Shown: positions 55,150 through 64,000, numbered from the stretch's first letter. The stretch is 64,000 nt of DNA from Allorhodopirellula solitaria (GCF_007859855.1 NZ_SJPK01000003.1:193182-257181); one strand, 5' to 3'. The notes: generated by a model from the sequence alone, not told the origin. A program made the numbers and translations.

Positions 55150-55998
55150 TTACGCGTTGGCAAGAGCCCATTCGCGAAAGTTGTGAATCGTGTCGTCTTC
55201 ACGATTGCCGATCGGCAGACTGCTTTGCACGAACTGATTGATGTCGCAGAGTTCCGCGACGGATTCGACGATCACATCCGGGCCATAGGCGAATTGTGGG
55301 AGATCCTCGCGACGGGTGCCGCCCGTGAGTGTCAGCACGGTGCGATAGCCCATCTGCACGCCGCCAAGGATATCGGTGTCCATCGTGTCACCGATCATGA
55401 CTGTTTGTGACGTCGCCAGATTCAGTTCTTTGCGTGCTGCTCGCATCATGATGGGGCTCGGTTTCCCGACGCTAAACGCTTTGCGACCCGTAACGGCTTC
55501 AAGATAGGCGACTGTTGCGCCGCATCCCGGGCGCGTCCCCGACTGTGTCGGGCAACTCGGGTCCATGTTGGTGGCGATCAATTTGGCGCCACCGAGGATC
55601 ATATTGACCGCGGATTCCAGGGCATCGAGAGTGACGGTTCTGCCTTCGCCAACGACGACAAAATCCGGTGCATGATCCACAATCGAGAAACCGTTCTGGT
55701 GCATCGCTTGCAACAGACCGCCCTCGCCGATGATGTAAGCGGTGCCGTTGGGTTTGAGCTTGGCAAGATACCGGGCGGTCGCAATGGCGCACGTGAACAC
55801 GTGCGATTCTTCGACGTGGATCCCCATACGTTGAAGCTTGGTTTGCACGTCCCGCCGGGTACGCTGGCTATTGTTGGTCAAGAACAGGAACGGGATCTCC
55901 TTGCGGAGCAGCACGTTGATGAACTCATCGGCTCCGGGGATCAGGTGGCTGCCACGGTAGATCACACCGTCCATGTCGATCAGAAATCCAGTCTTCAT
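55150..55998 (-). CDS. HAD-IIA phosphatase (NagD-like)
   Basis: 282 residues. HAD motif I is LIDMDGVIYRG (Asp8 and Asp10 as nucleophile and acid/base), motif II is FLTNNSQRTR, the lysine is in GKPSPIMM, and motif III MIGDTMDTDILGGVQMGYRTVLTLTGGTR. The type IIA cap lies between motifs II and III. NagD-like enzymes dephosphorylate nucleotides or sugar phosphates in the cytosol; the true substrate is unknown. No clear ribosome site precedes ATG 55998. A 76-codon frame upstream ends in an ATGA overlap with it. Confidence 0.92.
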   Translation of the reverse strand: MKTGFLIDMDGVIYRGSHLIPGADEFINVLLRKEIPFLFLTNNSQRTRRDVQTKLQRMGIHVEESHVFTCAIATARYLAKLKPNGTAYIIGEGGLLQAMHQNGFSIVDHAPDFVVVGEGRTVTLDALESAVNMILGGAKLIATNMDPSCPTQSGTRPGCGATVAYLEAVTGRKAFSVGKPSPIMMRAARKELNLATSQTVMIGDTMDTDILGGVQMGYRTVLTLTGGTRREDLPQFAYGPDVIVESVAELCDINQFVQSSLPIGNREDDTIHNFREWALANA

Positions 55999-56529
55999 TC
56001 AAAGCATCCAAAGGTATGGGGGGCATCGCCGTCTTCCATCTCGACACGCGACGTGGGGTGTTTGATCGGGGCGATCATGCACGTCTTGTGCCATTCGCCA
56101 TAAGGGTAGTTAAGGTGCCGTTGCGGTAGTGCTACGTGGAATCGCGTCGGCCACCCGTGATCACGCGTGAGATTCGCGCAGCGGACCGCTAAGAAACACG
56201 GCATCTCTGCACTGGTTCTGCGCACCTCGCGCGCTCAGGGCGTGCTGGATCGAGAGCCGCCGGTGGGGTCTCTGGGCGAGAGTTTTCGACCGAGGTGAAG
56301 GGGTCATAAACCCCCAATAGGAAAAGCATCAAGGAGGCGATGTCGCCCGGGTGTTCACTGATGCTTTGGGAGAGAGAGCGGGTTCGCTCTGTTGGTTTGG
56401 TGGGGCGTTTCCACATCCGCACATTCCTTCATTGAGTTGCTAGCTTGGTTCCAGGATTTTGCCTGGAATTAGAGCCACTCGGTGTAGGATTCGCGTTGTT
56501 GAGGGATGAAGAACGTTTGAAGATACGCG
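55999..56529. other. 531-bp spacer between thrC and the HAD gene
   Basis: It contains the hairpin TTCCAGG-ATTTTG-CCTGGAA (56450-56468), about 60 bp past the thrC stop, which may end thrC. A possible 76-codon minus-strand frame (55995-56225) is not supported by similarity. No other feature is visible. Confidence 0.4.
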
Positions 56530-57957
56530 CTAGCTGTGCTGTTCGATCGCGTCGATGATGGCGGACAGTTCGTTGGCGACCGGAACGGCGCGGTTGGCGT
56601 AGTTGGCCTCGGTAACGCCACGGCTGCCAAGCGTCTTTTCAAAGAGTTCTCGATCGGACGAATGGTAGGCAACGGTGGCGGTGGGATCTTTGAGTTCGTG
56701 TCCCGTCAAAATGCACACGACTCGGTCGCTCGGTGCGATCACCCCTTCGCTCCGCAGCAATTTCGCCCCCGCGACGCTAGCGGCCGAGGCAGGCTCACAG
56801 CCAAACCCACCGGCACCGACTTGGGATTTGGCGTCCAGGATCTGCTGGTCATCGACTTCGCGGACGACACCATCCATGACTTCCAGCGCTCGCAGGCACT
56901 TATTCAAGTTCACGGGCCGGTTGATCTCAATCGCGCTGGCGATCGTATCGGCACGTTTGCCATCACGGTCCATCGATTCGTTGTACTGAGTGATGGGCTC
57001 CATGCTGACATTGCCGCCGTTCCATTTCACCCCGTGCTTCTGCACGAGTTCATGCAGCGTATTGGCGCCCCGGGCGTTGATGACTGCGAGCCGCGGGATG
57101 CGGTCGATCAATCCATGCTGATACAATTCACTGAAGGCTTTCCCAAACGCACTGCTATTGCCGAGGTTGCCGCCGGGCACGACGATCCAATCGGGGACTT
57201 CCCAGCGGAGTGCTTCGAGGACCCGAAACATGATCGTTTTCTGCCCTTCCAAGCGAAATGGATTGACGCTGTTGACGAGGTAGATCCCGAGTTTCTTGGC
57301 GATTTCCTTCACACGGATCATCGCATCATCGAAATCGCCGGCGATTTGGACCGTCAAGGCGCCATAGTCGAGTGCTTGGCTGAGCTTTCCGTAGCTAATC
57401 TTGCCACTGCCAATGAAGATCACGGCTTTCATGGCGCGGGTGGCGCTACAGTACAGAGCGAGTGACGCGCTCGTATTGCCCGTGCTGGCGCACGCCGCCC
57501 GTTGGGCTTCCATCATGCCCGCGTGCGTCACGGCGGCGCACATCCCGTTGTCCTTGAAGCTGCCCGAGGGGTTCATCCCCTCGTATTGCAAGTGCAATTG
57601 GCCAGGATTCAGTCCGACGTACTTGGCAACCTCATCGGCTTGCTGGAGCAGCGTCTGACCCTCTCCAACGGTCACGATTTTGCTCTGCGGGGCGAACGGC
57701 AGCAGTTCATGGAATCGCCATACCCCCGAAAACCGCACGGGGTTGTTGCGTTGGCTCCACATCGCTTCGAAATCGCTGAGCTGGCCCGGGACAGCGGCCC
57801 GGTCCCAATCGTAAGCGATATCGAGTAGGTCTCCGCAGCGGTCACACGAGGTGCGGATGCTCATCGTCTCGTAGGTCGCAGCGCAGTTGGGATTGATGCA
57901 GCGCTGAAAGGCAAGGTCGGATTGAGCGGCGTTGTGCTGGGCGGCGGTCGAGAGCAT
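56530..57957 (-). CDS. thrC: Threonine synthase
   Basis: 475 residues. It is a PLP enzyme making threonine from O-phosphohomoserine. The PLP lysine is Lys135 in [11 protein letters not shown]; the phosphate loop is near [17 protein letters not shown]. The N-terminus has four Cys (20, 25, 38, 41) in a ribbon-like pattern ([18 protein letters not shown]). Such a zinc-ribbon-like start occurs in class II threonine synthases. Divergent from the Cys-rich protein gene across a 22-bp repeat array. Confidence 0.95.
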   Translation of the reverse strand: MLSTAAQHNAAQSDLAFQRCINPNCAATYETMSIRTSCDRCGDLLDIAYDWDRAAVPGQLSDFEAMWSQRNNPVRFSGVWRFHELLPFAPQSKIVTVGEGQTLLQQADEVAKYVGLNPGQLHLQYEGMNPSGSFKDNGMCAAVTHAGMMEAQRAACASTGNTSASLALYCSATRAMKAVIFIGSGKISYGKLSQALDYGALTVQIAGDFDDAMIRVKEIAKKLGIYLVNSVNPFRLEGQKTIMFRVLEALRWEVPDWIVVPGGNLGNSSAFGKAFSELYQHGLIDRIPRLAVINARGANTLHELVQKHGVKWNGGNVSMEPITQYNESMDRDGKRADTIASAIEINRPVNLNKCLRALEVMDGVVREVDDQQILDAKSQVGAGGFGCEPASAASVAGAKLLRSEGVIAPSDRVVCILTGHELKDPTATVAYHSSDRELFEKTLGSRGVTEANYANRAVPVANELSAIIDAIEQHS

Positions 57958-58087
57958 CGATGTGTTTCGTCGGCGGACGGAGGGGAACTGTCGGTCGGGT
58001 CAATCGGCATCATAGCCGTCCTGGCCAACCGAGGCGAGGGAGAGCAGAGCGGGGATGCCGTCCAAATCTGCCGCGCGGGCCCCGCAG

Positions 58088-58195
58088 TCGCTCCGACCGA
58101 GGTCCCTGCCTCTGCGACCGAGGTCTCTTGCCTCTCCGACCGAGGTCCCCTGGCGCTGCGACCGAGGTCTCCTGGCGCTGCAACCGGGGCCCGGT
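58088..58195. repeat. Tandem 22-bp repeats with GACCGAGGTC core
   Basis: The core GACCGAGGTC, itself an imperfect palindrome (GACC-GA-GGTC), begins at 58095, 58116, 58138 and 58160, with a degenerate copy at 58182. The spacing is 21, 22, 22 and 22 bp, about two turns of DNA. A fifth good copy in reverse orientation lies at 58939-58948 after the next gene. The array is 138 bp upstream of the thrC start and about 120 bp before the Cys-rich gene. Confidence 0.72.
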
Positions 58196-58316
58196 TCGGG
58201 CGGTCGTTTCCCCGCCCCTCCTCCGGTCGACGGACTGCGACATTTCGCCCCTTTGTCCTACTTCGGAGTTTGATTAATCTATCTGGGGTGAGGAGCGGAC
58301 CTGCATGCGTTCGTGA

Positions 58317-58934
58317 TTGAATTCGGAACCTTCTTCTTTGGCACTTTCTTTCTATCGCCGCGGCGTCAAAGCGATTTGGCAGCGCTCGATCAGCAGCGTT
58401 CTGCTGTTGGTGTTGCTGCTTGGATTGACAGGGGTTCCGCTCTCCCGCCCAGTCCCGACCAAAGAGGGGCGATTTCCTTGCGAGCATTGCCCCTGCGGTT
58501 GCACCGATGCGGATTTCTGCTGGGACCGTTGTTGCTGCCATAGCGATGCTGAGAAGTTGCAGTGGGCCAATGACAACGGTGTCAAAGCGCCTGATTTCCT
58601 CGTTGCTCGAGCGGCTCGAGAATCGAGCGAATCCGACCTGGCAACCGCACCGGCTGCCGACGAGAAGAGTTGCGGTCGCTGTTGCGGGCAAACTTGTTCC
58701 GACCGGCCCGCGGAGCCTGCGGCCGCCACCCCGACGTCGCTCCGGCTCCTATCGCTGCAGAGTGTCAGCCATTGTCGGGGCATCGACCTCGTTTGGACAC
58801 TCTTGTCCTCCGCCGTTCTTGACGTGCCGCCCTCAGGGATTTCGCGTCCCGACCCTCCCCTGCTGTATCGTTTGCCGTTGCTCAGTGAGTCGGCGCCATC
58901 GATGAGTGAGAGTGTGGATCCGCCCGTTCCCTAG
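58317..58934 (+). CDS. Cys-rich single-pass membrane protein, unknown
   Basis: 205 residues from TTG 58317 (start uncertain; no good ribosome site, and a later TTG at 58338 is possible). One hydrophobic segment (26-40, [15 protein letters not shown]) is followed by a cysteine-rich block: C55, C58, C60, C62, C68, C72, C73, C74, then C119, C122, C123 and C127. The pattern CEHCPCGC...CW..CCC with a following [14 protein letters not shown] looks like a metal-binding module, probably outside the membrane. I cannot name a family. It is flanked on both sides by GACCGAGGTC repeats. Confidence 0.6.
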   Translation: MNSEPSSLALSFYRRGVKAIWQRSISSVLLLVLLLGLTGVPLSRPVPTKEGRFPCEHCPCGCTDADFCWDRCCCHSDAEKLQWANDNGVKAPDFLVARAARESSESDLATAPAADEKSCGRCCGQTCSDRPAEPAAATPTSLRLLSLQSVSHCRGIDLVWTLLSSAVLDVPPSGISRPDPPLLYRLPLLSESAPSMSESVDPPVP

Positions 58935-58938
58935 GCGA

Positions 58939-58948
58939 GACCTCGGTC
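58939..58948 (-). repeat. Reverse-oriented GACCGAGGTC core
   Basis: GACCTCGGTC at 58939-58948, directly downstream of the Cys-rich gene stop, is the reverse complement of the core repeated at 58095-58169. The match extends to CGACCGAGGTCTC, 13 bp, which is unlikely by chance near the array. Confidence 0.55.
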
Positions 58949-59086
58949 GAACTCTCTGTTTCCCTTTTCGCCGATCGCAACCGGTCGGCGGAGCGTTGCG
59001 CACTGCACCGAAGCGTTTGGAATCGACGCTGCGCAGCCATCGGGAACCTCGCTCTTGAATCACTTTCACTCAAATTCACTCATATC

Positions 59087-60124
59087 ATGAATACTTACCA
59101 TTGCACGGGGCGGTTGAAACGACACCGCTCATGCCACCGGCGATCGGGCTTCACGCTCGTCGAGCTGCTCGTTGTGATCGCCATCATTGGAGTTCTAGTC
59201 GGTCTGTTACTGCCCGCGGTCCAAGCGGCGCGGGAAGCGGCTCGGCGAATGTCGTGCAGCAATAATATGAAACAGATCGGTTTGGCCCTGCACATGCACC
59301 ACGACACCTTGAACCACTTTCCTTCGCAGCGACTGCAAGCAAAGGCACCGGTCCCAGCCTCACAGCAATCGTTCTATCGCTGGGGACCCCTGGCGCTGCT
59401 GACACCTTACCTGGAGCAGTCCGCCGTCTATGGGGCAATCGACTTGAAGAAGCCGCTTTACCTTTTCTCAATGGGGCCTCCTCCTGGTGTCGTTACGCAT
59501 CCGGACCTGGGGACGGCGGTGGCCACGCGAGTGCCAACATTTCTGTGCCCGAGTGACGTCCGTCAGAACATCAGCGAGGAATGGGGCGCCTGCAACTACC
59601 ATGCAAACAACGGCACTGCTGCCGACGGCGGTGTCTATGAAAACTGCGATGGGCTGTTTTTCACCGATTCCCAGAAACGGTTTCGCGATATGCTCGACGG
59701 CACATCCAACACAGCGGCATTCTGTGAAACCTTGGTGGGGTCCGGACTTCCCGACAGCACGCGAGGGGTTGCCAACCTCGGTGCCGAGCGTGAGACCGCG
59801 TCGGTCTGGAACGCCGACGCGTTAACGATTGAGGACTCGTGGTGCTTGGACGATTCCAGTGCTGCGATCTTTCGCCGCGGCGAAAAATGGGCGGACGGTT
59901 CGGTCAATGACTCGGGGTATCATCATACCCACGGTCCCAACTCCATTATCAACGACTGTTACTCCCGTTACGCGGCGATCAAGAGCGGGCGGAGTCGTCA
60001 CATGGGTGGCGTGATGGTATTATTCGCCGACGGTTCGGTGCGATTCACGACCGATTCGATCGATGCGAAAGCGTGGCGTCTGATCGGTTCCATTGCCGAC
60101 CAACAAGTCATTCCCGCCTACTGA
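59087..60124 (+). CDS. DUF1559 pseudopilin-like protein
   Basis: 345 residues. The N-terminus before the prepilin cleavage site is longer and basic (about 24 residues, ending in [12 protein letters not shown]). The DUF1559 body has [17 protein letters not shown] and [11 protein letters not shown], and the end has H-X9-DG ([19 protein letters not shown]). It is the third paralogue in this window. The next gene starts 64 bp downstream and encodes a PQQ-like propeller; no lipoprotein gene follows this one, unlike the other two. Confidence 0.92.
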   Translation: MNTYHCTGRLKRHRSCHRRSGFTLVELLVVIAIIGVLVGLLLPAVQAAREAARRMSCSNNMKQIGLALHMHHDTLNHFPSQRLQAKAPVPASQQSFYRWGPLALLTPYLEQSAVYGAIDLKKPLYLFSMGPPPGVVTHPDLGTAVATRVPTFLCPSDVRQNISEEWGACNYHANNGTAADGGVYENCDGLFFTDSQKRFRDMLDGTSNTAAFCETLVGSGLPDSTRGVANLGAERETASVWNADALTIEDSWCLDDSSAAIFRRGEKWADGSVNDSGYHHTHGPNSIINDCYSRYAAIKSGRSRHMGGVMVLFADGSVRFTTDSIDAKAWRLIGSIADQQVIPAY

Positions 60125-60188
60125 TTTTTTATTCACTCAACCGGTCGGATCCGACTGAGCCAACCCTTTTTACATTCGAAAGATCATC

Positions 60189-61502
60189 ATGACCTGGATA
60201 TTCACACTGCTTCTCGTATCGGCAACTGGAAGCGTCGATGCCTGGCCGGCATTCTTGGGCGCGGGCAGCACTTCTGAAACCCAACAATCACTCCCATTGA
60301 ACTGGACTCCCACCGAACACGTCGCCTGGCAGGCGGAGCTAGCCGGAGGAGGGCAATCCAGCCCGGTGGTGTGGGCCGATCGCGTGTTCGTCACTAGCGT
60401 CGAGGGGCCTAACAAGGACACCTATCACACGACATGCGTGGATTTGGGAAGCGGCAAAGAGTTGTGGCGCGAGAGTATTGCGAATTCGTTTCCCGTCAAA
60501 AACTCCCACTATGTCAGTCGCGCCGCTCCGACGCCAGTTGTCGACGCCGACCGTGTGGTCGCGCTCTACGAGAGTGGAGACTGCGTTGCATACTCGCACG
60601 ATGGCGACGAATTGTGGCGACGGAACCTTGGTAAAGATAACGGGCCGCTAACCGCGGAGTTTGGTCTGGGCGCATCGCCCTGCCAGAGTGAAGCAAAGGT
60701 GTTTGTCTTGCTGGAACACGATGGGCCGAGCTGCTTGCTGGCACTGGACAAGAAGAGCGGTGAAACCTCGTGGAAAGCCGAGCGGACTCCCCGCCGTAGC
60801 TGGAGTTCGCCAGCCCTGATGGAAATCGACGGCACCTCGCAAGTCGTGGTCAGTTCCGCAGGGAGCGTCGATGGCTACGATCCTGAATCCGGTGAACTCC
60901 TGTGGACCTTTACTGACATTGGCGGCAACACCGGCACCACGCCGATTGACTCGGGCGACGGCCGGTTCCTCATTGGCGCTTCGGCGGGCCGCAACGGCGA
61001 AGATGCTGGGTCGTCAAAAGACTCAAACTGTCTATTGAAAGTGGCCCAGCAAAACGGCGAATGGTCGGTGCAGCGGGAATGGGTCGCCGAGAAAGCGTCA
61101 CCGAGTTGGGCCTCGCCCATCATCCACCAGGGGCTGGCATATTGGATCAATCGCGCAGGGGTCGTTTACTGTTTCGATGCGGAGACCGGAGCAGATGTCT
61201 ACACCAAACGCATCGAGCAGTCATGTTGGGCGACACCCATCGCGGTGGGCGATCGAATCTACTGCTTCGGTCAACAAGGTGTGGTCACTGTGCTAGCAGC
61301 CGGTCCTGAATTCAAAGTTCTCGCAGAGAACGAAACCTGGAATGAAGAGACGCTGCCCGCGGCCGAGCCGATGGCAGAAGAAACATCCGAGGAGCGGAAA
61401 CGCGCGGCGGCGATGTTTAGCAAGCCCACTCTCTACGGTGCCGCCGCGGTCGACGGAACCTTCGTTATCCGGGTTGGCAACTGCTTGATCGCCGTTCGCT
61501 AA
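60189..61502 (+). CDS. Secreted PQQ-type beta-propeller protein
   Basis: 437 residues. The signal peptide is MTWIFTLLLVSATGSVDA. The rest is an outer-membrane-BamB/PQQ-like propeller with blades such as VVALYESGDCVAYSHDGDELW, VYCFDAETGADVYTKRI and CLLALDKKSGETSWKAE. Such proteins are either scaffold propellers or, with PQQ and Ca ligands, dehydrogenases. I see no disulfide or dehydrogenase signature, so a structural role is likelier. 64 bp downstream of the DUF1559 gene, probably co-transcribed. Confidence 0.82.
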   Translation: MTWIFTLLLVSATGSVDAWPAFLGAGSTSETQQSLPLNWTPTEHVAWQAELAGGGQSSPVVWADRVFVTSVEGPNKDTYHTTCVDLGSGKELWRESIANSFPVKNSHYVSRAAPTPVVDADRVVALYESGDCVAYSHDGDELWRRNLGKDNGPLTAEFGLGASPCQSEAKVFVLLEHDGPSCLLALDKKSGETSWKAERTPRRSWSSPALMEIDGTSQVVVSSAGSVDGYDPESGELLWTFTDIGGNTGTTPIDSGDGRFLIGASAGRNGEDAGSSKDSNCLLKVAQQNGEWSVQREWVAEKASPSWASPIIHQGLAYWINRAGVVYCFDAETGADVYTKRIEQSCWATPIAVGDRIYCFGQQGVVTVLAAGPEFKVLAENETWNEETLPAAEPMAEETSEERKRAAAMFSKPTLYGAAAVDGTFVIRVGNCLIAVR

Positions 61503-61725
61503 TCATTCCCATGTTGCGGCATGCTGCCACGGTAGGACGCTCAACCGCCGGCCGCGACGGGGCCACCTGCGGCGAGTCGATCTCGCCAATCGGTTGCGCC
61601 CGCCCATGCATGGGCGGGCGGTCGCTCCGGCTGGCTGCCGGCGAGAGCATCGGCCGGCTACTAACGAATGCGAGCACAGCGGCCCCGGGGGTCGCTGTGC
61701 GCAAACAATCAATGCTATCGGGCGA
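61503..61725. other. Spacer with long perfect palindrome
   Basis: The first part of the convergent region after the propeller gene. It holds GGCGAG-TCGAT-CTCGCC (61571-61587) and a 24-bp perfect palindrome centred between 61608 and 61609. No coding frame is convincing; the second mobile-element copy follows at 61726. Confidence 0.4.
61597..61620. repeat. 24-bp perfect palindrome
   Basis: CGCCCGCCCATG and its exact reverse complement meet at an ATGCAT centre with no spacer. As RNA it would fold into a very stable GC hairpin. It may belong to a REP-like set or act as a terminator stem for the convergent genes. Confidence 0.6.
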
Positions 61726-61841
61726 CTTAGCAACAGACGATCCATATCTGTCGTAGTGGACGAGGCGACGAGTCCAAAGCCGCAGGACTCGTCGCCTCGT
61801 CCACTTCTAAAACCGACACTTATTCCTCGTGTGTTGCTAAG
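61726..61841. mobile_element. Palindromic 116-bp element, copy 2
   Basis: The ends are CTTAGCAAC (61726-61734) and GTTGCTAAG (61833-61841), with further inverted similarity inwards. The core is a stem of more than 20 bp (61754-61775 with 61785-61806) around a 9-nt loop. CGA on both sides may be a 3-bp target duplication. It is inverted relative to copy 1 at 52870. It lies 5 bp from the stop of the acidic-loop gene at 61847. No protein is encoded. Confidence 0.75.
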
Positions 61842-61846
61842 CGATT

Positions 61847-62851
61847 CTAGAGGGTGGTCTTGTCGGCGATGAGAATCACCCGGTCGCCGAGCTTCACGGG
61901 GACGCCGGTGACGTCAACTTGGTCGCCGTCTTGGTACTTCTTGGAGTCGTCGACGACGCCCATATCCACGGTCATCATCTTACCTCCTTCGGTTTTCAGC
62001 TTGGCGACAGTGTGTTTTTCGCCTTGCACGGTTGCGACCTTGGTCGAATCGATCGTTCCGCTGTATTTGCGTCCTTCCCGTGTGATTGCCCGGCTCAACC
62101 CCAGTTTTTCGACTGTGGTTGCCATCAGGACTCGCTTGTTGCCTGCTTTGGCAATCGGCCCGATCGCGGTGAATTTATCGCCTTCGAACAGACTCATCGT
62201 TCGATCGCCGCCCATGTCGACCCACAGCGATTCACCGTCTCCGTATTCCACTTTCAGCAGCCGAGACATCTCCCGGAGACGTTTTACGTTCTTGACTTCA
62301 GTGATCGTGCCGGAGACCTTGACAGCTTTTCCGCTGAGCCCTTGCTGCGTCGTCTGGGCTACGTTGCTACTGCGAACGTCGTGCTCGGTGTTGTTGCCCA
62401 GTTCGCTGAATTCGTAGTCCTCGTAGGTCCCATCACCATCGGCGTCTCGATAGGTCGCATAGCTGTCGTCTAAGCGATCGTTGTCGGTGTCAAAGTAGCG
62501 GGCGAAAGATTCGTACACGCCATCTTCATCGGCGTCGGTATAGGTGCCGTATCCATCGTCCCAGTCTTCACCGTAGAACTCTTCGGCGCTAACGCTCTCG
62601 ACGTCGTTGTCTTGGTCGGTGCCATCACGCTGTTCGTAGACACTGAACGTCTCATTATCCCAACGTCCGATCGCTTCGTCGGTGGGGTTGTAGTCATTGC
62701 CGTCAAACCATTCGGAGACGTCGTACCAGGCATCGTCTTCGTAACGTGGCCCTGCGTCGTTGGGTTCGTCCGCATGCAGCAGCGAGGCCGGCGACGTCAA
62801 CGCGATGAAAGGTGCTGTGGCATAGGCGATTCGTTTGATGTGATTCTTCAT
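61847..62851 (-). CDS. Secreted protein with acidic D-x-D-x-D loops and OB-like repeats
   Basis: 334 residues with a signal peptide (MKNHIKRIAYATAPFIALTSPASLLHA). Residues of about 30-150 are very acidic and Tyr-rich and carry EF-hand-like loops (DADEDGVYESF, DTDNDRLDDSY, DADGDGTYEDY), probably calcium-binding. Residues of about 165-334 form two similar beta-rich segments (KVSGTITEVKNVKRL, YSGTIDSTKVATVQGEKHTVAKLKTEGGKMMTVDMG) of OB-like appearance. No family is recognised. A mobile-element copy lies directly downstream and may act as its terminator. Confidence 0.72.
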   Translation of the reverse strand: MKNHIKRIAYATAPFIALTSPASLLHADEPNDAGPRYEDDAWYDVSEWFDGNDYNPTDEAIGRWDNETFSVYEQRDGTDQDNDVESVSAEEFYGEDWDDGYGTYTDADEDGVYESFARYFDTDNDRLDDSYATYRDADGDGTYEDYEFSELGNNTEHDVRSSNVAQTTQQGLSGKAVKVSGTITEVKNVKRLREMSRLLKVEYGDGESLWVDMGGDRTMSLFEGDKFTAIGPIAKAGNKRVLMATTVEKLGLSRAITREGRKYSGTIDSTKVATVQGEKHTVAKLKTEGGKMMTVDMGVVDDSKKYQDGDQVDVTGVPVKLGDRVILIADKTTL

Positions 62852-63103
62852 GGTTTCATTCCTTCATTTATGTGGGGAAAAGATTCTGTTCTGTGAGGGG
62901 GCGAGCATCGCTTCTGCCCAGGAAATTCCCTCACGCGACCAATCGTCTAGCACCGCAACTGCCGTTCCCAAAGCGATTTCGTCGTATGGGGTGTCGCGAA
63001 GATCGTCGGAATCTCACCGGCCGAACTGCCGCTCTGGTATTCCGTTTGCTGCACTGTGGGATAGAAGTTTCGACTATCGATAACTAACCGCCAGGAGACC
63101 ACC

Positions 63104-64000
63104 ATGATCGATCATCCCACAAAACAAGATCTCGTTGATTTGATAGGCAGTGAATCGGGGCTCTGTGTGTCGATCCTGATGCCCACGCATGAGGACGGCC
63201 ACAAGACCACCGAGAACCCCATCCGCTTCAAGAATCTGCTCAAGCAGGCCATTGAAGAAGTGGGGGATCAGTGCTCGCAGGTGCGTCAGAGTCTGGTGGA
63301 GCTGGAGGGGCTCGCTCAAGACCACGAATTCTGGCAGAACCAACTCGCAGGTTTCGCCTTGTTTCTGTCCAAGGACGGTCAGCATCGGTTCAGGTTGTCT
63401 CATTCGCCCGCCGAGCATGTCTGCGTTGCCGAGCACTACTACTTGCCCTCAATCGCCGCTGCGGCGTGTGGTGGAGGAACGGTTCGGGCGTTGGCTCTCT
63501 CATGGGAACAGGCGAGGCTTTTTGAATGCGACGGGCACCAGGCTCGCGAGCTTGCGACTGAGTCATTCCCAGTCACGATGGACGATTTGGTGACTGCTCG
63601 AGACCCAGAGGAGCAGTTGCAGTTCTCGACCCAGTCCGCCGCACGCGGGCCTTCCGGCGCCAGCAGCGGCGAGAATGCGATGTTCCATGGACACGGTGAG
63701 GGCGAAGGCAAAATCGAAGCGGATCGCGACATGTACCTGTCCCGGGTGGGCAAGCGTCTTGCGGACGCCTTGTACAACACCGCTCACCCGCTGATCGTGC
63801 TCGCGACCGAGGAGGTAGCCGGTCACTTCGGAGGGCGAAACGATGTCAAAATCGCGTCGGTTGTCCACGCCAGTCCCGACGGACTGAGCGACTCGCAGTT
63901 GAAGTCGCGTCTCGTGGAGGCGTCGGCTTGCCTGCTGAAGGGATCCGAAGATGCGCTGGTGGAGTCGTTAGGAACCGCTGTTGCGAATGAGGCTGGCTCG
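63104..64000 (+). CDS. baeRF3-like (archaeo-eukaryotic release-factor-like) protein, 3' end outside window
   Basis: 299 codons are open from ATG 63104, preceded by CAGGAG, to the window edge. The N-terminus (LVDLIGSESGLCVSILMPTHEDGHKTTENPIRFKNLLKQA as landmark) and the middle block MFHGHGEGEGKIEADRDMYLSRVGKRLADAL match the bacterial archaeo-eukaryotic release-factor-like group (baeRF3), related to eRF1/Pelota domain folds. The following LIVLATEEVAGHFGGRND belongs to the same domain. Roles in ribosome rescue have been proposed for the group but not shown. The region 62852-63103 before it is a promoterless-looking spacer. Confidence 0.75.
   Translation, partial: MIDHPTKQDLVDLIGSESGLCVSILMPTHEDGHKTTENPIRFKNLLKQAIEEVGDQCSQVRQSLVELEGLAQDHEFWQNQLAGFALFLSKDGQHRFRLSHSPAEHVCVAEHYYLPSIAAAACGGGTVRALALSWEQARLFECDGHQARELATESFPVTMDDLVTARDPEEQLQFSTQSAARGPSGASSGENAMFHGHGEGEGKIEADRDMYLSRVGKRLADALYNTAHPLIVLATEEVAGHFGGRNDVKIASVVHASPDGLSDSQLKSRLVEASACLLKGSEDALVESLGTAVANEAGS

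Noticed and set aside
58088-58195. CRISPR array
   Set aside because: The 21-22-bp period leaves only about 12 variable bases between cores, units are not separated by unique spacers of CRISPR length, and no cas genes are near.

Overview
The window reads as chromosome of a marine planctomycete close to Rhodopirellula (Pirellulaceae). The signs are three DUF1559 pseudopilin-like genes with the H-X9-DG tail, a sigma factor/FecR/cytochrome-DUF1549-DUF1553/DUF1501 operon, a giant secreted protein with a LEPRRLMAA leader, a fused CysN/CysC, and many short genes with no known function. Assignment to this group is inference from gene content; no 16S rRNA gene is present.

Layout. 1-2.0 kb (minus): first codons of a fumarase-like gene, a DacZ-like diadenylate cyclase and a HEAT-repeat lipoprotein. 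2.0-4.1 kb: an orphan terminator, then a DUF1559 gene with a small lipoprotein. 4.1-15 kb (plus): a tightly packed trio (seven-heme cytochrome c, histidine-rich multipass membrane protein, membrane TPR protein), then a WD40 protein and an 1872-residue Cna-B/SdrD-like surface protein. 15.7-17 kb: gdhA. 17.4-24.2 kb (minus): the sigma/anti-sigma/cytochrome operon. 24.3-28 kb (plus): an ArsR regulator, a rhodanese and a CoA-disulfide-reductase-like flavoenzyme (sulfane-sulfur handling), then a TPR protein. 28-28.7 kb: two foldback mobile elements joined end to end. 28.8-31 kb: glyQS and a PSP1 protein. 31-38.5 kb (minus): zinc-ribbon protein, MoxR ATPase, SlyX, M3 peptidase, cysNC and cysD. 38.9-39.6 kb: rsmG. 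40-44 kb: tRNA-Thr, Tyr, Gly, Thr, then tuf, tRNA-Trp, secE, nusG, rplK. This is the order known from E. coli (which lacks the tRNA-Trp), but it stops after rplK. 44-48 kb (minus): a halogenase-like flavoprotein and a LolCDE-like exporter. 48.5-50.1 kb: lipA and smpB. 50.2-52.2 kb: a second MacB-type exporter. 52.4-58 kb: small genes, a DUF1559/lipoprotein pair, a HAD phosphatase and thrC. 58-62.9 kb: a cysteine-rich membrane protein beside a 22-bp repeat array, the third DUF1559 gene, a PQQ-type propeller and an acidic-loop secreted protein. The right edge holds an open baeRF-like gene.

The least ordinary material is intergenic: (a) a 399-bp element carrying four perfect 21-nt hairpins with a CTTGY loop; (b) a 116-bp palindromic element present twice, each time between convergent genes; (c) degenerate 7-bp tandem repeats confined to spacers of the sulfate and tRNA/ribosomal clusters; (d) a GACCGAGGTC array of about 22-bp period. 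Among genes, the seven-heme cytochrome/His-rich membrane protein/TPR trio is the best candidate for an undescribed system.
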